Notes: generated by a model from the letters alone, not told the origin. A stretch of 64,000 nucleotides of DNA from Streptomyces sp. NBC_00572 (GCF_026341815.1 NZ_JAPENX010000001.1:3286001-3350000); one strand, 5' to 3'. Shown: positions 40,111 to 49,229, counted from the first letter of the stretch. Program-made: numbers and translations.

Positions 40111-42378
40111 TCAGCGGTCGGCGGCCTGGAAGCCCCGCAGGCGCAGGCTGTTGCCGACCACGAAGACCGAGGAGAAGGCCATGGCCGCGCCCGCGATCAT
40201 CGGGTTGAGCAGTCCGGCCGCGGCGAGCGGCAGGGCCGCCACGTTGTAGGCGAAGGCCCAGAACAGGTTCGAGCGGATCGTCCCGAGCGTCTTGCGGGAG
40301 AGCCGGATGGCGTCGGCCGCGGCCCGCAGGTCTCCGCGTACCAGGGTCAGGTCGCCGGCCTCGATGGCGGCGTCCGTACCGGTGCCCATGGCCAGACCGA
40401 GGTCGGCCTGGGCGAGCGCGGCGGCGTCGTTGACCCCGTCGCCGACCATGGCGACCGAACGGCCCTCCGCCTGCAGCTTCTTGACGACGTCGACCTTGTC
40501 CTGCGGCATGACCTCCGCGATGACCTCGTCGATGCCGACCTCGGCGGCGACGGCCTCCGCGACCGCCTTGTTGTCACCGGTCAGCAGGATCGGCGTCAGA
40601 CCGAGCGCGCGCAGCCGCTTGATGGCCTCGGCGCTGGTCTCCTTCACCGCGTCGGCGACCTCCAGGACCGCGCGGGCCTCGCCGTCCCAGGCCACCGCGA
40701 TCGCGGTCCTGCCGGCCTTCTCGGCGGTGTCCTTCGCGGACTTGAGGCCCGCCGGGAGCGCCATGGCCCACTCGTCGAGGAGCTTCTCGCGGCCGACGAG
40801 GACGGCGTGGCCGTCGACGATGCCCTGGACGCCGAGCCCGGGGATGTTGGCGAAGTCCTCGGGGGCGGGCAGCTTCCCCACCTTGGCGGCGGCGCCGGTG
40901 GCGACGGCCTGGGCGATCGGGTGCTCGGAGGAGTGCTCCAGGGCGCCCGCGAGCCGCAGGACGTCCATCTCGCCGACGCCCTCGGCGGTGTGGACCTTGA
41001 TGAGGGTCATCCGGCCGGTGGTGACGGTGCCGGTCTTGTCGAGGACGATCGTGTCGACCTTGCGGGTGGTCTCCAGGACCTCGGGTCCCTTGATGAGGAT
41101 GCCGAGCTGCGCGCCGCGGCCGGTGCCGACCATGAGGGCGGTCGGGGTGGCCAGGCCGAGGGCGCAGGGGCAGGCGATGATCAGTACGGCGACGGCGGCG
41201 GTGAAGGCCGCGGTCAGCCCCTGCCCCGTACCCAGCCAGAAGCCGAGGGTGCCGAGCGCGAGCGCGATGACGATCGGGACGAAGACGGCCGAGATCCGGT
41301 CGGCGAGGCGCTGGGCGGCGGCCTTGCCGTTCTGCGCGTCCTCGACGAGCTTGGCCATGCGGGCGAGCTGGGTGTCGGACCCGACGCGGGTGGCCTCGAC
41401 GACGAGGCGGCCGCCGGCGTTCAGGGTGGCGCCGGTGACGGAGTCGCCGACGGAGACCTCGACCGGCACGGACTCGCCGGTGAGCATGGAGGCGTCGACG
41501 GCGGAGGAGCCCTCGACGACGGTGCCGTCGGTGGCGATCTTCTCGCCCGGACGGACCAGGAAGCGGTCGCCGACCTGGAGATCGGCCGTCGGTACGGTGA
41601 CCTCCTGGCCGCCGCGCAGAACGGTGACCTCCTTGGCGCCCAGCTGCATCAGCGCCTTGAGTGCGGCGCCGGCCTTCCGCTTCGAGCGGGCCTCGAAGTA
41701 CCGGCCGGCGAGGATGAAGGAGGTGACGCCGGCCGCGGCCTCCAGGTAGATGTTCCCGGCGCCGTCGGTGCGGGCGATCGTGAACTCGAACGGGTGGGTC
41801 ATCCCCGGCGTACCGGCGGTCCCGAAGAACAGCGCCCACAGGGACCAGAGGAACGCGGCGATGGTGCCGACCGAGATCAGCGTGTCCATGGTGGCGGCGC
41901 CGTGCTTGGCGTTGGTCCAGGCGGCGCGGTGGAACGGCCAGGCCGCGTACACGACGACCGGCGCGGCGAGCGTGAGGCTCAGCCACTGCCAGTACTCGAT
42001 CTGGAGCGCCGGGATCATCGCCATGGCGATGACCGGCACGGCGAGCGAGACGGCGGTGACCAGGCGCTGCTTGAGGGGAAGCAGCGCCGCGTCGGCCTTC
42101 TCCTCGTCGGAGGGGCCCTCCGACGCGCCGGGGGCCTCGGACTCGGGGGGCGCGGGCTCGGCGGCGGTGTAGCCGGTGGCCTCGACGGTGGCGATCAGCG
42201 CGGCGACGTCGATGTCGGCGTCGAAGGTGACCTTCGCCTTCTCGGTCGCGTAGTTGACGGTGGCCTCGACCCCGTCCATCCGGTTGAGCTTCTTCTCGAT
42301 ACGGGCCGCACACGAGGCGCAGGTCATGCCGCCGATGGCGAGCTCGACCTGGGCGGTGCCCGGTGTCGTCGTTGTCAT
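40111..42378 (-). CDS. copA: Copper-exporting P1B-type ATPase
   Basis: 755-residue Cu(I) efflux pump. One N-terminal HMA domain has the G-M-T-C20-A-S-C23 site. Transmembrane metal motif CPC lies in [13 protein letters not shown], the phosphorylation site is DKTGTVTTG, the SEHPIAQAV loop gives the P1B HP motif, and TGDN and [10 protein letters not shown] complete the ATP-binding domains. It moves Cu(I) from cytosol outward. It is preceded by a HMA chaperone gene and followed by csoR on the same strand, and its operon has CsoR boxes upstream. Confidence 0.96.
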   Translation of the reverse strand: MTTTTPGTAQVELAIGGMTCASCAARIEKKLNRMDGVEATVNYATEKAKVTFDADIDVAALIATVEATGYTAAEPAPPESEAPGASEGPSDEEKADAALLPLKQRLVTAVSLAVPVIAMAMIPALQIEYWQWLSLTLAAPVVVYAAWPFHRAAWTNAKHGAATMDTLISVGTIAAFLWSLWALFFGTAGTPGMTHPFEFTIARTDGAGNIYLEAAAGVTSFILAGRYFEARSKRKAGAALKALMQLGAKEVTVLRGGQEVTVPTADLQVGDRFLVRPGEKIATDGTVVEGSSAVDASMLTGESVPVEVSVGDSVTGATLNAGGRLVVEATRVGSDTQLARMAKLVEDAQNGKAAAQRLADRISAVFVPIVIALALGTLGFWLGTGQGLTAAFTAAVAVLIIACPCALGLATPTALMVGTGRGAQLGILIKGPEVLETTRKVDTIVLDKTGTVTTGRMTLIKVHTAEGVGEMDVLRLAGALEHSSEHPIAQAVATGAAAKVGKLPAPEDFANIPGLGVQGIVDGHAVLVGREKLLDEWAMALPAGLKSAKDTAEKAGRTAIAVAWDGEARAVLEVADAVKETSAEAIKRLRALGLTPILLTGDNKAVAEAVAAEVGIDEVIAEVMPQDKVDVVKKLQAEGRSVAMVGDGVNDAAALAQADLGLAMGTGTDAAIEAGDLTLVRGDLRAAADAIRLSRKTLGTIRSNLFWAFAYNVAALPLAAAGLLNPMIAGAAMAFSSVFVVGNSLRLRGFQAADR

Positions 42379-42475
42379 AGCTCCTGCTCCTCGTAAGTGC
42401 GGGTTCGGGGGCCGGGGCCCGGGTGGGACGGGGCGGGCCCCGGCGGCCGAGGGAAGGCCCTGAGAGGGCTGTCGG

Positions 42476-42757
42476 TCAGGCGCGGCCGGTGAGCTCGTAG
42501 CCCGCGTCGTCGACCGCCGCGGTGATCGCCGCGTCGTCGGGCTCGCCGCCCGTGGTCACGGTCACCAGACCGCCGGCGACGTCGACGTCCACCGAGATGA
42601 CGCCGTCGAGCGCGCTGACGGACTTGGTGATCGCGGACTTGCAGTGGCCGCAGGTCATGCCGGAGACGGCGTAGACCGTGACGGTGCTGTCGGCGACCGC
42701 GACGGCGGTGGCCTCCGTGGTCGAGCAGCTGTTGTCGGGGGTGCAGCAGGAGCCCAT
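42476..42757 (-). CDS. copZ: Copper chaperone-like HMA domain protein
   Basis: 93-residue heavy-metal-associated domain protein. The metal site is G-M-T-C36-G-H-C39, with ferredoxin-like beta-alpha-beta elements after it. An extra N-terminal cysteine cluster (C4, C5, C11) is unusual for CopZ and may add a second copper site. It would pass Cu(I) to CopA, encoded next. GAGGAGAA precedes ATG 42757. Two CsoR boxes lie 30-85 bases upstream. Confidence 0.9.
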   Translation of the reverse strand: MGSCCTPDNSCSTTEATAVAVADSTVTVYAVSGMTCGHCKSAITKSVSALDGVISVDVDVAGGLVTVTTGGEPDDAAITAAVDDAGYELTGRA

Positions 42758-42788
42758 GGCTTCTCCTCGGTCGAATCCGGTGCAGTGG

Positions 42789-42805
42789 ATACCCTCGGGG
42801 GGTAT
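42789..42805. promoter_or_regulatory. CsoR box 1
   Basis: ATACCCTCGGGGGGTAT, a 17-base dyad of the CsoR operator type, 31 bases upstream of the HMA chaperone start. Confidence 0.75.
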
Positions 42806-42823
42806 CTGCTTCTGATTCCATGT

Positions 42824-42840
42824 ATACCCCCCTGTGGTAT
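42824..42840. promoter_or_regulatory. CsoR box 2
   Basis: ATACCCCCCTGTGGTAT, 35 bases from box 1 start to start, in the divergent region between the chaperone and the exported protein genes. Confidence 0.75.
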
Positions 42841-42870
42841 CCGACGCAAGCGGATCCCCGACTTGACTTG

Positions 42871-42887
42871 ATACCCCCCAGGGGTAT
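42871..42887. promoter_or_regulatory. CsoR box 3
   Basis: ATACCCCCCAGGGGTAT, a 17-base CsoR-type dyad 59 bases upstream of the exported His-rich protein gene. A TTGACTTG hexamer region immediately before it could be the -35 element. Confidence 0.8.
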
Positions 42888-42946
42888 GGTGAAGTGCATC
42901 GAACGGCCACCGCCGGCCGCCACCACCCACGTACGGGAGAGCAGCC

Positions 42947-43936
42947 ATGAACACCGGAGTGAAGATCACTGCCTATGCCGCCGCGCTCGCCGCGACCTTC
43001 GGGGCCGCGTACGGGGTGGGCAAGGGTGTCGGCCCCGTCGAGGAGCCGGCGAAGGCCGCGCACGGGGAGCACGCGGCCGCGTCGCCCACCCCCTCGAAGA
43101 GCGCGGCGGCGGACGGGCACGCCGGACACGAGGAGGGCGCCGCCGACGGCACGGCCGCCGCCCCCGCCGCCGACACCCCCGGCGGCCTCCAGGTCTCCGA
43201 GGGCGGCTACACCCTGGCGATGGAGACCCCCGTCCCCGCCGCGGGCAAGAGCACCCTGAAGTTCTCGATCAAGGACGCGGCCGGCAAGAAGGTCACCGCG
43301 TTCACCACCGAGCACGGCAAGGAACTGCACTTCATCGTCGCCTCGCGCGACCTCAACACCTTCCGCCACCTGCACCCCGTGAAGGCGGCCGACGGCACCT
43401 GGTCGGTGGCCGCCGACCTGCCCGCCGCGGGCGGCTACAAGGCCTTCGCCGACTTCAAGCCCGCCGCGCCCGGCGCCAAGGGCATCACGCTCGGCGTCGA
43501 CCTCTCCGTACCGGGGGCGTACGCGCCGAAGCCGCTGCCCGCCGTCGCCCCGACGTCCACCGTCGACGGCTACCAGGTCCGCCTCGGCGGCACCCTGGAC
43601 CCCGGCAAGGCCGGCGAACTCCGGCTCACCGTCACCAAGGCGGGGAAGCCCGTCACCGACCTGGAGCCCTACCTCGGGGCGTACGGACACCTCGTCGCCC
43701 TGCGCGACGGCGACCTCGCCTACCTCCACGTGCACCCGAACGAGGGCGGCCCCGGCCCGGACGTCTCCTTCACGGCGACGGCGCCCAGCGCGGGCACGTA
43801 CCGTCTGTTCCTCGACTTCCAGCACGAGGGCAAGGTGCGGACGGCGGCCTTCACCGTCACCACGGGTGGCGGCAGGGCACCCCTTCCCGCAGCCGGTGAG
43901 GCCACGCACGATGCGGGAGGGCACGCGCACGGCTAG
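42947..43936 (+). CDS. Exported copper-regulated protein with histidine pairs
   Basis: 329-residue protein. An N-terminal membrane segment (KITAYAAALAATFGAAYGVGKGVG) anchors or exports it. A His/Ala-rich linker (HGEHAAA, DGHAGHEEG) follows, then two beta-domains. The first has ELHFIV (H128) and RHLHP (H141, H143), and the second repeats the pattern with GHLV (H248) and LHVHP (H261, H263). Such paired histidines suit Cu(II)/Cu(I) binding outside the membrane. It is divergent from the CsoR-controlled chaperone-copA operon and has its own CsoR box. The C terminus is again His-rich (GGHAHG). It probably binds or buffers extracytoplasmic copper. Confidence 0.85.
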   Translation: MNTGVKITAYAAALAATFGAAYGVGKGVGPVEEPAKAAHGEHAAASPTPSKSAAADGHAGHEEGAADGTAAAPAADTPGGLQVSEGGYTLAMETPVPAAGKSTLKFSIKDAAGKKVTAFTTEHGKELHFIVASRDLNTFRHLHPVKAADGTWSVAADLPAAGGYKAFADFKPAAPGAKGITLGVDLSVPGAYAPKPLPAVAPTSTVDGYQVRLGGTLDPGKAGELRLTVTKAGKPVTDLEPYLGAYGHLVALRDGDLAYLHVHPNEGGPGPDVSFTATAPSAGTYRLFLDFQHEGKVRTAAFTVTTGGGRAPLPAAGEATHDAGGHAHG

Positions 43937-43943
43937 GCTGGTC

Positions 43944-43959
43944 ATTGGACTAGACCTAT
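43944..43959. promoter_or_regulatory. DasR-like element upstream of cutC
   Basis: ATTGGACTAGACCTAT agrees with the DasR consensus at 12 of 16 positions, the same score as the chitinase site at 23498. It overlaps the start of the short gap before cutC and could be a promoter operator. Confidence 0.45.
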
Positions 43960-43989
43960 ATAGCCGTCATTCATGGAGGAATGGGCTCG

Positions 43990-44688
43990 ATGAGCAACCG
44001 TGCAGTCCTTGAGGTGATCGCCCTCGACGAGGAAGACGCGGTCGCTGCCCAGACCGGTGGAGCCGACCGGCTCGAACTCGTCACCGACATGGCGGCGGAC
44101 GGACTCACCCCGTCCCTGGTCGGTTTCGCCGCCATCCGCGCCGCCGTCGACATCCCGCTGCGCGTGATGCTCCGCCTCACCGACGGCTTCGCGGCCGGGG
44201 GCCCCCGGGGAATCGACGCACTGGTCGGGCGCGCCCTGGAGCTGCGCGCGGCGGGCGCCGACGAGTTCGTCCTCGGCTTCCTCACCCCTGACGGCGAGCC
44301 CGACCTGGTGGCCGTCGAGCGGCTCATCGCCGTCCTCGACGGCGCCCGCTGGACCTTCCACCGGGCGATCGACCGCGCCGCCGACCGCGACGGACTGCGC
44401 AAGCGGCTCGCCGACCTGCCCGGCCTCGACACCTATCTGACGGCCGGCGCCGCCACCGGCGTCGACGACGGCCTGGCCACCCTCAAGGCCGAGACCGCCC
44501 GCGCGGGCGAGCCGGGCTACGAGGCCCAGATCCTCGTCGGCGGCGGCCTCCGCCTCGACCACCTCCCCGGACTGCGCGCGTCCGGCCTCGACGCCTTCCA
44601 CATCGGCGGCGCCGCCCGCCCCCAGGGCTGGGCGGCCCCGGTCTCGGCGGACGCGGTACGGACGTGGCGCGAGGCACTGGACGCGTAG
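43990..44688 (+). CDS. cutC: CutC family protein
   Basis: 232-residue TIM-barrel protein of the CutC family (VLEVIALDEEDAVAAQTGGADRLELVTDMAADGLTPS, then ADEFVLGFLTPDGEPD, TFHRAIDRAADR and LTAGAATGVDDGL). It was first linked to copper tolerance, but its biochemical role is unsettled. The ATG at 43990 is preferred because GGAGGA abuts the earlier ATG 43981. It follows the CsoR regulon but has no CsoR box of its own; a DasR-like site suggests a different signal. Confidence 0.9.
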   Translation: MSNRAVLEVIALDEEDAVAAQTGGADRLELVTDMAADGLTPSLVGFAAIRAAVDIPLRVMLRLTDGFAAGGPRGIDALVGRALELRAAGADEFVLGFLTPDGEPDLVAVERLIAVLDGARWTFHRAIDRAADRDGLRKRLADLPGLDTYLTAGAATGVDDGLATLKAETARAGEPGYEAQILVGGGLRLDHLPGLRASGLDAFHIGGAARPQGWAAPVSADAVRTWREALDA

Positions 44689-44927
44689 GACCCCCGGCAG
44701 CGGTCCCGCAACTACGGTCGCGGGCGCGGGAAGTACCCCGCGCGGGAAGTACCCCGCGCGGGCAGGCGCCCGGGAGGGCGCCGGCCCGGGAAAGCGACCG
44801 GGGTGGGAAGCACCCGGCCCGGGGTGCGCCCCTCCCGGGATGCGCCCCGCGCGGGCAGGCTCCCGGGCGCGCGCCCGCCCGGGAAAACGCCTGGCCTCGG
44901 GCGTGGCCCGGTCGTTAGCCTCTCCGC
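44689..44927. repeat. GC-rich stretch with short direct and inverted repeats
   Basis: 239 bases made of variants of CGCGGGAAGTACCCCGC (two near-identical copies at 44726-44761), then further GCGGGCAGGC, CCCGGGA and GGGAAA units. Many self-complementary segments can fold. No convincing gene is present. It separates cutC from the phosphotransferase gene. Confidence 0.55.
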
Positions 44928-45854
44928 ATGGCAGCCACGACGACCACGACCGCGCACTCCGACGAGCCGCCCGCCGTCGACAGCGAGCTCGTCGCCCGGC
45001 TCGTCGCCGGGCGGTTCCCCGAGTGGGCCGGCCTTCCGGTCCGGGCCGTGCGATCGGCCGGCACGGACAACGTCATGTTCCGGCTCGGGGACGAGCTCGT
45101 CGTCCGGCTGCCCCGGGCCCCCTACGCCGCGCGCCACGTCGAGAAGGAACAGCGCTGGCTGCCCCTGCTCGCCCCGCACCTGCCGCTGGACATCCCGGTC
45201 CCGGTGGGGCGGGCCGAGGCGAGCGCCGCGTTCCCGAGGCCCTGGTCGGTCTACCGCTGGCTCGACGGGGACGACACGTACAACACCCCGCTCACCGACC
45301 TCGCCCACGCGGCCGTCGAGCTGGGCCGCTTCGGCGCCGCCCTGCGCACCGTCGACGCGAGCGAAGGGCCCGCGTCCTTCCGGGGCGGTCACGTCACCGC
45401 GTGGGAGGACGGCCACCTGCCGGGCGCGATCCGCGACCTCGGCGCCGACGGCCTCATCGACCCGGAGCTCGCGACCGCCGCATGGGAGGCCGTCCTGCGG
45501 CTCCCGCAGTGGGAGGGCGCGCCCGTCTGGATCCACAGCGACCTGCTGCCGGGCAACCTGCTCGGCCACGAGGGCCGGCTCAGCGCCGTCATCGACTTCG
45601 GCGGCGTCGGTACGGGCGATCCGGCCTGCGACACGATGCCCGCATGGACCCTGTTCACCGCCGACACCCGCCCGCTCTTCCGCGAGGCGGCCCGCGTCGA
45701 CGACGCGACCTGGGCACGCGGCCGAGGCTGGGCCCTGGCCTGGGGCCTGGTGACCGAGCACTACTACCGCGACACGAACCCCGTGCTCGCGGCCGTCGCC
45801 CGCCGCACCCGCATCGAGGCCCTGGCGGAGTACGCGGAGTCGATCACGCCCTAG
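44928..45854 (+). CDS. APH-type phosphotransferase
   Basis: 308-residue kinase of the aminoglycoside/choline phosphotransferase (APH) family. The catalytic loop is WIHSDLLPGNLL (Asp as base, Asn as metal ligand), the metal-binding motif is AVIDFGGVGTGDPACD, and RLPRAPYAARHVEKEQRWL holds the Lys/Glu of the nucleotide site. Members of this branch are often annotated as macrolide or hygromycin-like phosphotransferases, but the substrate cannot be inferred. It is tail-to-tail, overlapping by four bases, with the reductase gene. Confidence 0.88.
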   Translation: MAATTTTTAHSDEPPAVDSELVARLVAGRFPEWAGLPVRAVRSAGTDNVMFRLGDELVVRLPRAPYAARHVEKEQRWLPLLAPHLPLDIPVPVGRAEASAAFPRPWSVYRWLDGDDTYNTPLTDLAHAAVELGRFGAALRTVDASEGPASFRGGHVTAWEDGHLPGAIRDLGADGLIDPELATAAWEAVLRLPQWEGAPVWIHSDLLPGNLLGHEGRLSAVIDFGGVGTGDPACDTMPAWTLFTADTRPLFREAARVDDATWARGRGWALAWGLVTEHYYRDTNPVLAAVARRTRIEALAEYAESITP

Positions 45855-46423
45855 CGGACGACGTCGAACACGTTCTTCTGGATGCCGTTGGAGTACGCCT
45901 CGTGCTCGACGAGCTTCAGCTTCTGCGTGTCCTTGTCCGTCTCGCTGAACAACCGCTTGCCCGCCCCGAGCAGCAGCGGGAAGACGAGCAGGTTGTACCG
46001 GTCGATCAGACCGGCGTCCGACAGCGCCCGGTTCAGCGAGGCGCTGCCGTGCATGATGATCGGGCCGCCCTCGGTCTCCTTCAGTGCGGCGACCTCGTCG
46101 AGCGAGCGCAGGATCGTGATCTCGCCCCAGTTGTCCACCAGGTCGTCCTCGGTGAGGGTCGTGGACACCACGTACTTCGGCAGCGTCTTGTAGCGGGCGA
46201 AGTCCGCCATGTCCGGCCAGACGGCGCTGAACGCCTCGTAGCTCGCCCGGCCGAGCAGCATCGCACCGGCCTCCTCCTGCTCCTGGCCCTTGAGTGCGTA
46301 CGCCTCCGGGACGAAGTCCACCTCCTTGAAGGTCCAGCCCGAGTTCCGGTAGCCGGGCTCGCCGCCGGGGGCCTCCACGACACCGTCGAGCGAGACGAAG
46401 GCAGTGCTGATGAGAGTGCGCAT
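45851..46423 (-). CDS. Dihydrofolate-reductase-like (RibD C-terminal) oxidoreductase
   Basis: 190-residue NADPH-binding protein of the RibD_C/DHFR superfamily: MRTLISTAFVSLDGVVEAP at the N terminus, GAMLLGRASYEAF, KYVVSTTL and the coenzyme loop IIMHGSASLNRAL. It probably reduces a small substrate, but most members are uncharacterised. A promoter with CTATAG-like sequence lies in the 88-base gap to the VOC gene. Confidence 0.88.
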   Translation of the reverse strand: MRTLISTAFVSLDGVVEAPGGEPGYRNSGWTFKEVDFVPEAYALKGQEQEEAGAMLLGRASYEAFSAVWPDMADFARYKTLPKYVVSTTLTEDDLVDNWGEITILRSLDEVAALKETEGGPIIMHGSASLNRALSDAGLIDRYNLLVFPLLLGAGKRLFSETDKDTQKLKLVEHEAYSNGIQKNVFDVVR

Positions 46424-46511
46424 CCGGGTTCTCCCGTGAGGTTCTTGACGGCTGCTCAGCCTCGGTGCTCAGCAGCGAATACAACCTATAGACCGGGGCC
46501 CGCGAAGAAAC

Positions 46512-46931
46512 TCATCGCTCGTCGGGATCTTTCTTCGTGGCGGCGACGAGCTCCACCTCGAACCCGTCGGCGTTCTCCAGGTAGGCCGCGTAGACGCCCT
46601 CGCCTCCCGCGTACGGATGCCGGTCGGCGAACAGCAGCCGCCAGCCGTGCGCCGGCGCCTCGGTGACGAGGGCGTCGACGGCGGCCCGGTCACCGGCGTG
46701 GAAGGCCAGGTGGTTCAGGCCCGGCCGGAGCCGGTCGTGCCGGTCCGACGTGCGGGCCGGGGACTGCTCGACGACGAGGTAGAAGGAGTCGAGCGCCCAG
46801 CTGCGGCCGCCCTCCCAGCACTGGAAGGGCTCGTACCCGAGGGCGCCGAGGAGCCAGCCGAAGCTCGCCTCGGCGACGGCGAGATCGCCCACCCACACCT
46901 CGACGTGATGCAGGGCCCCGGCGCGGGTCAC
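46512..46931 (-). CDS. VOC (glyoxalase/bleomycin resistance) family protein
   Basis: 139-residue protein with two beta-alpha-beta-beta-beta modules: LHHVEVWVGDLAVAEASFGWLLGALGYEPF and LNHLAFHAGDRAAVDALV, with the C-terminal YLENADGFEVELVA providing the metal-binding Glu of the VOC fold. Metal ligands His8/9, His in LNHLAF and the terminal Glu are present, so it is probably a metalloenzyme. Its start overlaps the HelD gene stop by four bases, so the two are coupled. Confidence 0.88.
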   Translation of the reverse strand: MTRAGALHHVEVWVGDLAVAEASFGWLLGALGYEPFQCWEGGRSWALDSFYLVVEQSPARTSDRHDRLRPGLNHLAFHAGDRAAVDALVTEAPAHGWRLLFADRHPYAGGEGVYAAYLENADGFEVELVAATKKDPDER

Positions 46932-48973
46932 GCCGGTTCCAACTGGTGGGGAACGGGAGCCGAGTGAAGAATCGTCAGCCCGGAAACGGCGCGGGTCAGC
47001 GCCACGTACAGCCGTCGCAGGCCGGTCCGCTCGTCGGGCTCGCCGTCGACGACCGCCGCCGGCTCGTCCAGGACGACGTAGTCGTACTCCAGACCCTTCG
47101 CGAGCGAGGCCGGGACCAGCGTCAGCCGGGACTCGGCCGTGGTCTCCTCGCCGGGGGAGAGATACGCGAGACCGGCCGCCGTCAGCGCCTCCGCCAGCGG
47201 CGCGATCCGCGCGTCGGCGGCGATCAGCCCGATGGAGCCCTCGTGGGCGAGCGTCTCGACACAGGCCGCGACGACGTCCCGGTCCAGCGCGTCCGTGGGG
47301 CGTACGTCGAGCGAACCGGGATTCTCACGCACCGACTCCACCGCCGCGAGCCCCGGCGACATGTGCGGCAGGAGCCGCGAGGCGTAGGCGATCACCTCAC
47401 GCGGCACGCGGAAACCGGCGGTCAGCTCCTCCACCACCGCCTCAGGCTTCCCCAGGTGCCCGAGCGCCTCCGCCCAGCTCGCCGTCGCCCACGGGGTGGT
47501 CCCCTGGGCCAGGTCGCCGAGGATCGTCGCCGAGCCGGTCGTGCAGCGTCGGCCCACCGCCCGGTACTGCATCGGGGACAGGTCCTGCGCCTCGTCGAGG
47601 ACGACATGGCCCAGCGAGTGCGTCCGCTCCACCAGGTCCTGTGCCTCGTCGACGAGGACCGCGTCCGCCGCCGACCACTTCGCCGTCTTCACGCTCCGGG
47701 CGGGCTTCGCCCACAGCAGCAGCTTCTGCTCGTCCTCGGTGAACAGCCCCTCGGCGTGCTCCGCGAGGAACTCCGCGTCGCCGAGCAGCCGGAGCACCAG
47801 CTTCGCGGGCTCCACCAGCGGCCAGCACTCCTTCACGACGGCCTTCACCGCCGTGTTCCGCGCGACCGCGTTCTGCACCCGGTCGTCGGGCGCCTCGCCC
47901 GCCTGCTCCATCCGGACCAGGACCGCGTGCGCGATGCGCTGCGGCAGCGCCTCACGGGCGGCCCCGTACCGAATGTCGCGGTCCATCAACTCCTGGACGA
48001 TCTCCTCCAGTTCGTACGCGGGCACCCGCCAGCGGCGCGAGCCGCGCACCACCATCAGGGGCTCCTTCGGCAGCGCCGCGTGCGAACGCACCGCGCGCCG
48101 CAGCAGCTCCGCCATCCGGGCGTCACCCTTGACGACGGCGGTCGCGGCCTCGTCCGTGCCGCGCACCTCGACCCGGCCGCCGACGAGATCGTCGACGGTG
48201 GCCTGCTTCACCTCCAACTCGCCGAGCGCGGGAAGGACTTGCTCGATGTAGTGGAGGAAGGACCGGTTGGGCCCGATGACGAGCGTCCCGGTACGGGCGA
48301 GCCGCTCCCGGTGCGCGTACAGCAGATAGGCGACACGGTGCAGACCGACGGCCGTCTTACCGGTCCCGGGCCCTCCCTGCACGCACACGGTCCCGGAGAG
48401 ATCCGACCGGACGATCCCGTCCTGCTCGGGCTGGATCGTGGCGACGATGTCCCGCATCGGACCGACACGCGGCCGCTCGATCTCCGCCTGGAGCAGCCGG
48501 CTGGTCTGCTCCAGCTCCTCCGGGTCGGAGAGGTGCTCGTCCTCGTACGCGGTGAGCTCGCCGCCCGTGTAGCCGAAGCGCCGGCGCAGTCCGACGTCCT
48601 GCGGGTTCTTCTTCGAGGCCTGGTAGTACGGCTGCGACACCGGCGCACGCCAGTCGATCACCATCGGATCGCCGTCGGCGTCGTGGACGTGCCGCCGCCC
48701 GATGTAGAACCGCTGCCCCTCCTGCGTGGTGTGCAGGTAGTCGAGCCGCCCGAAGAACAGCGGTGTGTGGGACAGGTCGGCCAGCGCCTTGATGCGGTCC
48801 TCGATCTGCCGCCCGAGCACCACCGCGTTGACCCAGTTCGCGGTGACGTCCTTGATGTCGAGCGCCTCCACGTCCTCGCGCATCGCGCGCAGGGCGGCGC
48901 GGGACGAGCTCAGATGGGCGCGCTCGCGGGCCAGGGGATCGTCGGACACGGGCACGGACACGGACACGGACAC
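46928..48973 (-). CDS. HelD-family RNA polymerase-associated ATPase
   Basis: 681-residue superfamily 1 helicase-like ATPase. Walker A is GGPGTGKTAVGLHR, and a doubled Walker B-like VDEAQDL...LDEAQDLSPMQYRAV characteristic of HelD/HelR is present, plus ASLAKGLEYDYVVLDEP and the C-terminal LYVALTRAV motif. The long N-terminal coiled-coil region (ARERAHLSSSRAALRAMRED) would reach into the RNA polymerase channel. Such proteins release stalled polymerase; the HelR subset gives rifampicin tolerance. GTG 48973 follows GGAGG at 7-base spacing; earlier in-frame ATGs run into repeats. I saw no rifamycin-associated promoter element, so HelR identity is not claimed. Confidence 0.9.
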   Translation of the reverse strand: MSVSVSVPVSDDPLARERAHLSSSRAALRAMREDVEALDIKDVTANWVNAVVLGRQIEDRIKALADLSHTPLFFGRLDYLHTTQEGQRFYIGRRHVHDADGDPMVIDWRAPVSQPYYQASKKNPQDVGLRRRFGYTGGELTAYEDEHLSDPEELEQTSRLLQAEIERPRVGPMRDIVATIQPEQDGIVRSDLSGTVCVQGGPGTGKTAVGLHRVAYLLYAHRERLARTGTLVIGPNRSFLHYIEQVLPALGELEVKQATVDDLVGGRVEVRGTDEAATAVVKGDARMAELLRRAVRSHAALPKEPLMVVRGSRRWRVPAYELEEIVQELMDRDIRYGAAREALPQRIAHAVLVRMEQAGEAPDDRVQNAVARNTAVKAVVKECWPLVEPAKLVLRLLGDAEFLAEHAEGLFTEDEQKLLLWAKPARSVKTAKWSAADAVLVDEAQDLVERTHSLGHVVLDEAQDLSPMQYRAVGRRCTTGSATILGDLAQGTTPWATASWAEALGHLGKPEAVVEELTAGFRVPREVIAYASRLLPHMSPGLAAVESVRENPGSLDVRPTDALDRDVVAACVETLAHEGSIGLIAADARIAPLAEALTAAGLAYLSPGEETTAESRLTLVPASLAKGLEYDYVVLDEPAAVVDGEPDERTGLRRLYVALTRAVSGLTILHSAPVPHQLEPA
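48944..48973. repeat. GTGTCC hexamer repeat at the HelD start codon
   Basis: Five in-frame hexamers, four identical and one GTGCCC, read V-S repeatedly at the extreme N terminus. Each supplies another potential GTG start. Confidence 0.7.
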
Positions 48974-49229
48974 GGCGGAGCCTCCGGGGCGAATGCGCGG
49001 ATACACGGACACGTCGAGGTGGCCGCCGGTTACCGACCGGGCGGCGGCTCTCCACGAAGGGAGGCGGGGAAGCTGGCGAGTGTAACTCCTGAGCAGGGCC
49101 GGGAGCGAACCGTTTTCCCCCATCTCCACCCCGTAGGGGACGGGGTCCGTCTCACGTCGGATCCGACCGCCGCCCCGGTTCACCCCCCAGAGCGATGTGT
49201 TCGGTATGTCCGGATTCCATCATGGAGAC

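Noticed and set aside
39889..42396. 835-codon open frame antisense to copA and csoR
   Set aside because: The minus strand encodes unmistakable CsoR and CopA motifs; the plus frame is low-complexity Gly/Asp/Arg.
46928..49183. HelD gene as rifampicin-inducible helR
   Set aside because: I searched upstream for the GGGGCTTGC-N-GCAAGCCCC rifamycin-associated element and did not see it; only HelD family membership is claimed.
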